Positions 32,027-34,285 of a stretch of 34,285 nucleotides of DNA are shown here, in pieces. Numbering within the stretch: position 1 is the stretch's first letter; each line of letters starts with the position of its first letter. The stretch is from Natronohydrobacter sp. (GTDB taxonomy: Bacteria > Pseudomonadota > Alphaproteobacteria > Rhodobacterales > Rhodobacteraceae). Where the stretch lies: NCBI GenBank assembly GCA_020832555.1, contig JAFIEM010000032.1:1-34285 (forward strand), written 5' to 3'. Below the pieces are notes generated by a model that made no database searches, was not told where the DNA came from, and worked only from the letters and a program-made list of their open reading frames with translations. Both the position numbers and the translations under genes were made by a program.

Positions 32027-32200
32027 TTCTCGAATGTGATGTTCTGTGCGACGCGGCGGGCGGTCTGGTCCCCGGCGCGCGCATGGATCGTCCAGCACAG
32101 CACCGTGACGCCGCCCAGACCGGTCCAGTCATGCGAGATGATACTGCACCCGGCGAAGGCGGCGCGCTTGCCGATGACAGGTCGGGCAGGAAAGCCAGCG
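32014..32200 (-). pseudogene. Probable C-terminal remnant of a glycerophosphodiester phosphodiesterase
   Basis: The minus-strand frame reads SIISHDWTGLGGVTVLCWTI and, after a few residues, ARRVAQNITFENYLP before a stop at 32014. This looks like the end of a GDPD TIM barrel, where VLCWTxR and ADxITFEGY are common. In relatives such a gene may follow RidA. Only about 60 residues remain of a usual 240-250; there is no start codon context or catalytic HRG region, and the frame upstream enters RidA antisense-free sequence without further likeness. I infer an internal deletion removed the rest. The match is from memory and should be treated as tentative. It overlaps the tetR end by 13 bases. Confidence 0.45.
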
Positions 32201-32206
32201 GGCCGG

Positions 32207-32671
32207 TCAGGCAATCTCGAAGATGCCCTCGATTTCCACGGCGACGCCCAGCGGCAGGGCAGGGGCGCCGACAGCGGCGCGGGCGTGGCGACCGGCCTCG
32301 CCAAAGACGGCGACCATCAGATCGGAACAGCCGTTCACCACCTTGGGCTGGTCGGTGAAATCGGGCGTGCAATTCACGAAACCCGTCAGCTTGACCACGC
32401 GGCGCAGGCGCGTCAGATCGCCGCCGCAGGCCGCGCGCAGTTGCGCAATCAGCGCAAGGCCACAGGCGCGGGCGGCACTAGCCCCTTGCTCGATGGACAG
32501 GTCATCGCCCAGCTTGCCGCAGATCAGCCCATCCGGCCCGGAGCTGATCTGACCCGAAATGAAGACCAGAGGCCCGCTTTGCACGAAGGGGACATAATTT
32601 GCCGCGGGCGCAGGCGCTTCGGGCAGCGAGAGGCCAAGCTCGGCCAGGCGGGATTCGATTGCGTTTGTCAT
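32207..32671 (-). CDS. RidA / YjgF family protein
   Basis: This 154-residue protein is of the RidA/YjgF family, which hydrolyses reactive enamine/imine intermediates in amino acid metabolism. It has SGPLVFISGQISSGPDG, LTRLRRVVKLTGFVN, and the C-terminal signature HARAAVGAPALPLGVAVEIE, in which the arginine corresponds to the substrate-binding arginine of RidA. It is longer than the E. coli protein (128), fitting the subgroup of about 150 residues. The start MTNAIESRLAELG at 32671 is the family one; the frame is open much further upstream. The apparent GDPD remnant lies directly downstream. Confidence 0.93.
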   Translation of the reverse strand: MTNAIESRLAELGLSLPEAPAPAANYVPFVQSGPLVFISGQISSGPDGLICGKLGDDLSIEQGASAARACGLALIAQLRAACGGDLTRLRRVVKLTGFVNCTPDFTDQPKVVNGCSDLMVAVFGEAGRHARAAVGAPALPLGVAVEIEGIFEIA

Positions 32672-32733
32672 GGGCGAGAGATGGCATATTTCGACGGCCC
32701 GCACAACTGTCCGCGCGGCGGTGAAAAGGGGCT

Positions 32734-33312
32734 TCAGTTCACGCGCTGGACCGCGTGTCTGGCCACGCGCAGCGCCATCAGGATCAGCAGCAACAGAACG
32801 AATATGCCTGACATATACCCGACCAGTTTGGCGAGCAGCCACAGCATCATGTCGCGCCCGTCTGAACTGTAGGGATTCAACAGGCCGGCGACCATGACGT
32901 TGATCAGACCTGACAGGAACCCGGTCAACATGATCACGCGCCATTCGACAGCCATATGGTCATCGCGTTTGCCCAGACAGGTCTTGATCAGATAGAAGCT
33001 GAGTGGCGCGCTGGTCAGGTAGGTCAGCGCCATGACGACATAGGCCAGAGAGGTCGTGTCATAGCCCATCAGGAAATGATGGGTTGCAAAGATGGCCAAT
33101 GCGGTCGGGGTCATGATGACGATGCTCCACAGACCGAAGGCCCAGGCGCAGATCACCCGCAATCCGTGTATCGGGAATACCAGAAGGGCCGGGGCCAGAT
33201 CCCCGATCAGCGCCTGTTGCAGCGGCAGGAGCGCAGTAAGCTGCACCCAGTAGAACGCGAAATGCAGCACCAGGTAGCACAAGGCCGCAATCGCAAGCCC
33301 CCCGAGCATCAT
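32734..33312 (-). CDS. Multi-pass membrane protein, unknown function
   Basis: I do not recognise the family of this 192-residue protein. It has five to six hydrophobic helices, at about residues 3-24, 40-72, 86-108, 126-145 and 158-182, with a basic C-terminal tail (RVARHAVQRVN), so it is an inner-membrane protein. The segment LLVFPIHGLRVICAWAFGLW recalls the membrane sensor type MASE1, but the length is too short for certainty and no output domain follows. The gene lies 15 bases after the winged-helix gene on the same strand, so the two form an operon. Sensing or signalling is possible but not shown. Confidence 0.7.
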   Translation of the reverse strand: MMLGGLAIAALCYLVLHFAFYWVQLTALLPLQQALIGDLAPALLVFPIHGLRVICAWAFGLWSIVIMTPTALAIFATHHFLMGYDTTSLAYVVMALTYLTSAPLSFYLIKTCLGKRDDHMAVEWRVIMLTGFLSGLINVMVAGLLNPYSSDGRDMMLWLLAKLVGYMSGIFVLLLLILMALRVARHAVQRVN

Positions 33313-33327
33313 GCGATGAAGCCCCAG

Positions 33328-33618
33328 TCAGAAATGCTGCGCCAGTCGATAGCGCCCGGTTTTGTATCCGTCAGCATGTTCGATATGCCCGCGATCTATC
33401 AGTGAGCGCAGGGCGCGGTGGAAGGACGCCCTGGGGACATTTGTGAGCAGCGGATGCTCCATGAGTGTTTCTGTTCTGACACTGCATTGTCCTTCTTTGC
33501 TCAAGGCTCCGAGTGCCGCGAGAATGTCACGTTCCAGAGGAAGGGCATCTTCAAGTCCGAGATCCCGCTGCAGTCCCGCAACCATTTCCAGAAGTTGCGC
33601 CAGTGTTTTGAGACTCAC
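33328..33618 (-). CDS. Small winged-helix protein
   Basis: This 96-residue protein has an N-terminal helix (LKTLAQLLEMVAGLQRDLGL) followed by a likely winged helix-turn-helix: ERDILAALGALSKEG, the recognition-helix region VPRASFHRALRSLIDRGHIE, and wing DGYKTGRYRL. It looks like a small MarR/Rrf2-size DNA-binding protein without a known ligand domain. I cannot name the family. The start ATG 33618 follows AGGGGTG. It leads the leftward operon with the membrane protein. TATGATAC sites on its own promoter region and on the divergent one suggest autoregulation, which is inferred. Confidence 0.7.
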   Translation of the reverse strand: MSLKTLAQLLEMVAGLQRDLGLEDALPLERDILAALGALSKEGQCSVRTETLMEHPLLTNVPRASFHRALRSLIDRGHIEHADGYKTGRYRLAQHF

Positions 33619-33639
33619 TCATCACCCCTGTTAGTTGTG

Positions 33640-33668
33640 TGAATATGATACATTCCAAGAGCTTGCAA
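33640..33668 (-). promoter_or_regulatory. Likely promoter of the winged-helix operon with TATGATAC site
   Basis: On the minus strand TTGCAA (33663-33668) and TATTCA (33640-33645) are 17 bases apart, about 25-50 bases upstream of the ATG at 33618. TATGATAC (33644-33651, plus-strand reading) covers part of the -10 box. Confidence 0.5.
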
Positions 33669-33710
33669 CCTAATGACGTGGTTTCGACAATCGGAAAACT
33701 GGGCTATTTA

Positions 33711-33718
33711 GTATCATA
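33711..33718. promoter_or_regulatory. Central GTATCATA half-site in the divergent spacer
   Basis: GTATCATA, the reverse complement of TATGATAC, lies between the two opposing promoters, with further A/T-rich sequence on both sides. Confidence 0.4.
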
Positions 33719-33795
33719 CAAATTGATAAAACACAAGTATTACAAGTAATTATATGTTACACAACCACAGGGAGAGCTATATGGTTAATATTCCC

Positions 33796-33824
33796 TTGAC
33801 TGGCATTTGTATCAATATGATACT
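33796..33824 (+). promoter_or_regulatory. Likely promoter of the receiver-like gene with palindromic operator
   Basis: TTGACT (33796-33801) and GATACT (33819-33824) are 17 bases apart. The palindrome GTATCAATATGATAC (33809-33823) lies in the spacer and over the -10 box. A leader of about 60 nt follows and contains the small hairpin AACCC/GGGTT (33833-33846) and two direct CCCTTAGG copies (33836-33843 and 33851-33858). Confidence 0.55.
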
Positions 33825-33891
33825 TCCATGAAAACCCCTTAGGGTTGAATCCCTTAGGAGTTCCCAGCGTGGAATGCGGTGAGGATCTTAG

Positions 33892-34285
33892 ATGCTGTCC
33901 GAAGCAATAGACCGGAAGTTCGGCATGGACGCTTCGCGTATTCATTTCCCTGACTTCCCCCGACGTGCGGCGCTCGCGGACTGGACCGTGTTTCTGTTCA
34001 CGCAGAGCGAGGAAGAGACGCATTTCCTGCGCGGGCGGGTCTATGAGAGTGGCGGGATGTCGATTCATCTGCGCAACGAAGAGCAACTGTTCGATCAGGC
34101 GCTGAAGTGCCGTCATCCGCGCTGCATGCTGTTCATGGAACGCGGCGAGAACGAGGATATGGACACATTCATCACGCGCTGCTTCAAGGTGCGCGAGATG
34201 GCGCCGACGATGCCGATCATCCTGATTTCATCCTCTTTCACCTATGACGAGTTCTCGACCACGCGGCTGGCGATCTGTGATGCCA
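33892..34285 (+). CDS. Receiver-like protein, 3' end outside window
   Basis: The frame from ATG 33892 (GAGGAT seven bases upstream) runs open for 131 codons to the window end. It has the alternating pattern of a receiver domain: a strand WTVFLFTQ, helix EEETHFLRGRVYESG, strand MSIHLRN, helix EQLFDQALK, strand RCMLFME, helix DTFITRCFKVREM, and strand MPIILISSS with the conserved small switch residue. However, the N-terminal acidic pair is absent and the phosphoacceptor position appears to be E or R (MERGEN) instead of D. So it may be a degenerate receiver that is not phosphorylated in the usual way. A later start at 33925 (MDASRIHF) is possible. Output domains, if any, are beyond the window. 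Confidence 0.65.
   Translation, partial: MLSEAIDRKFGMDASRIHFPDFPRRAALADWTVFLFTQSEEETHFLRGRVYESGGMSIHLRNEEQLFDQALKCRHPRCMLFMERGENEDMDTFITRCFKVREMAPTMPIILISSSFTYDEFSTTRLAICDA

Noticed and set aside
33757-34116. 119-residue minus-strand ORF at the right edge
   Set aside because: It runs antisense through the receiver-like gene and its promoter; the plus frame has a ribosome-binding site and a receiver-like pattern, the minus frame has neither.
1-34285. tRNA, rRNA, CRISPR arrays, insertion sequences or prophage
   Set aside because: I looked on both strands for tRNA T-loops, regularly spaced repeats, transposase motifs and phage genes and found none.

Overview
The window reads as chromosomal DNA of a Rhodobacterales (Rhodobacteraceae-type) alphaproteobacterium. 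The evidence is the high GC content, an Irr-type Fur regulator beside fabA, a monomeric NADP isocitrate dehydrogenase, an HvrA-like H-NS protein, an argH / micro-lipoprotein / DUF2834 / lysA / DUF4175 (TIGR02302) run, and a short intergenic sequence that I recall recurring in this order. I see no phage, insertion sequence, CRISPR array, rRNA or tRNA. Most of the window is housekeeping or ordinary accessory DNA, and genes cover nearly all of it; no gene-free stretch exceeds 300 bases.

Layout, left half. The end of a NYN/OST-HTH protein and smpB come first, followed by a clear intrinsic terminator. A leftward lrgA-lrgB pair follows, then an EamA transporter convergent with irr. The irr and fabA genes diverge around a perfect inverted repeat. 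A leftward icd is bracketed by two matching 29-nt hairpins, with leuB beyond. Next come a small ORF, a GT2 glycosyltransferase and a 700-residue Gfo/Idh/MocA-SDR fusion, which look like glycan or sugar-nucleotide modification, and then a DUF418 membrane protein. A universal stress protein and an EAL phosphodiesterase point left. The rightward argH-lipoprotein-DUF2834-lysA-DUF4175 series follows, in which the first three genes are translationally coupled by ATGA overlaps.

Layout, right half. An HTH-2TM regulator has lost its normal end and reads into the rpsD terminator. The leftward rpsD has a near-consensus promoter and a leader of about 140 nt. A Hint-domain protein lies downstream of a two-component pair: a hybrid GAF/PAS histidine kinase whose gene overlaps that of a LuxR-type response regulator. 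The map gene diverges from the kinase across a perfect inverted repeat and collides at its 3' end with a YihY/BrkB gene, which is itself coupled to an H-NS-like gene. A leftward AEC transporter-fghA-ornithine cyclodeaminase operon diverges from a TetR regulator. A RidA gene is followed by what appears to be the tail of a broken glycerophosphodiesterase.

The most unusual locus is at the right edge (32734-34285). A leftward two-gene operon (small winged-helix protein and multi-pass membrane protein) diverges from a receiver-like protein that is cut by the window end. The AT-rich spacer carries three TATGATAC half-sites, two of which sit on the -10 regions of the opposing promoters. Other structural signals are a dispersed double-hairpin element present twice (51 of 54 positions identical, with covariation in the second stem) and the covarying hairpin pair around icd. 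All family assignments come from reading the sequence; no database search was possible.
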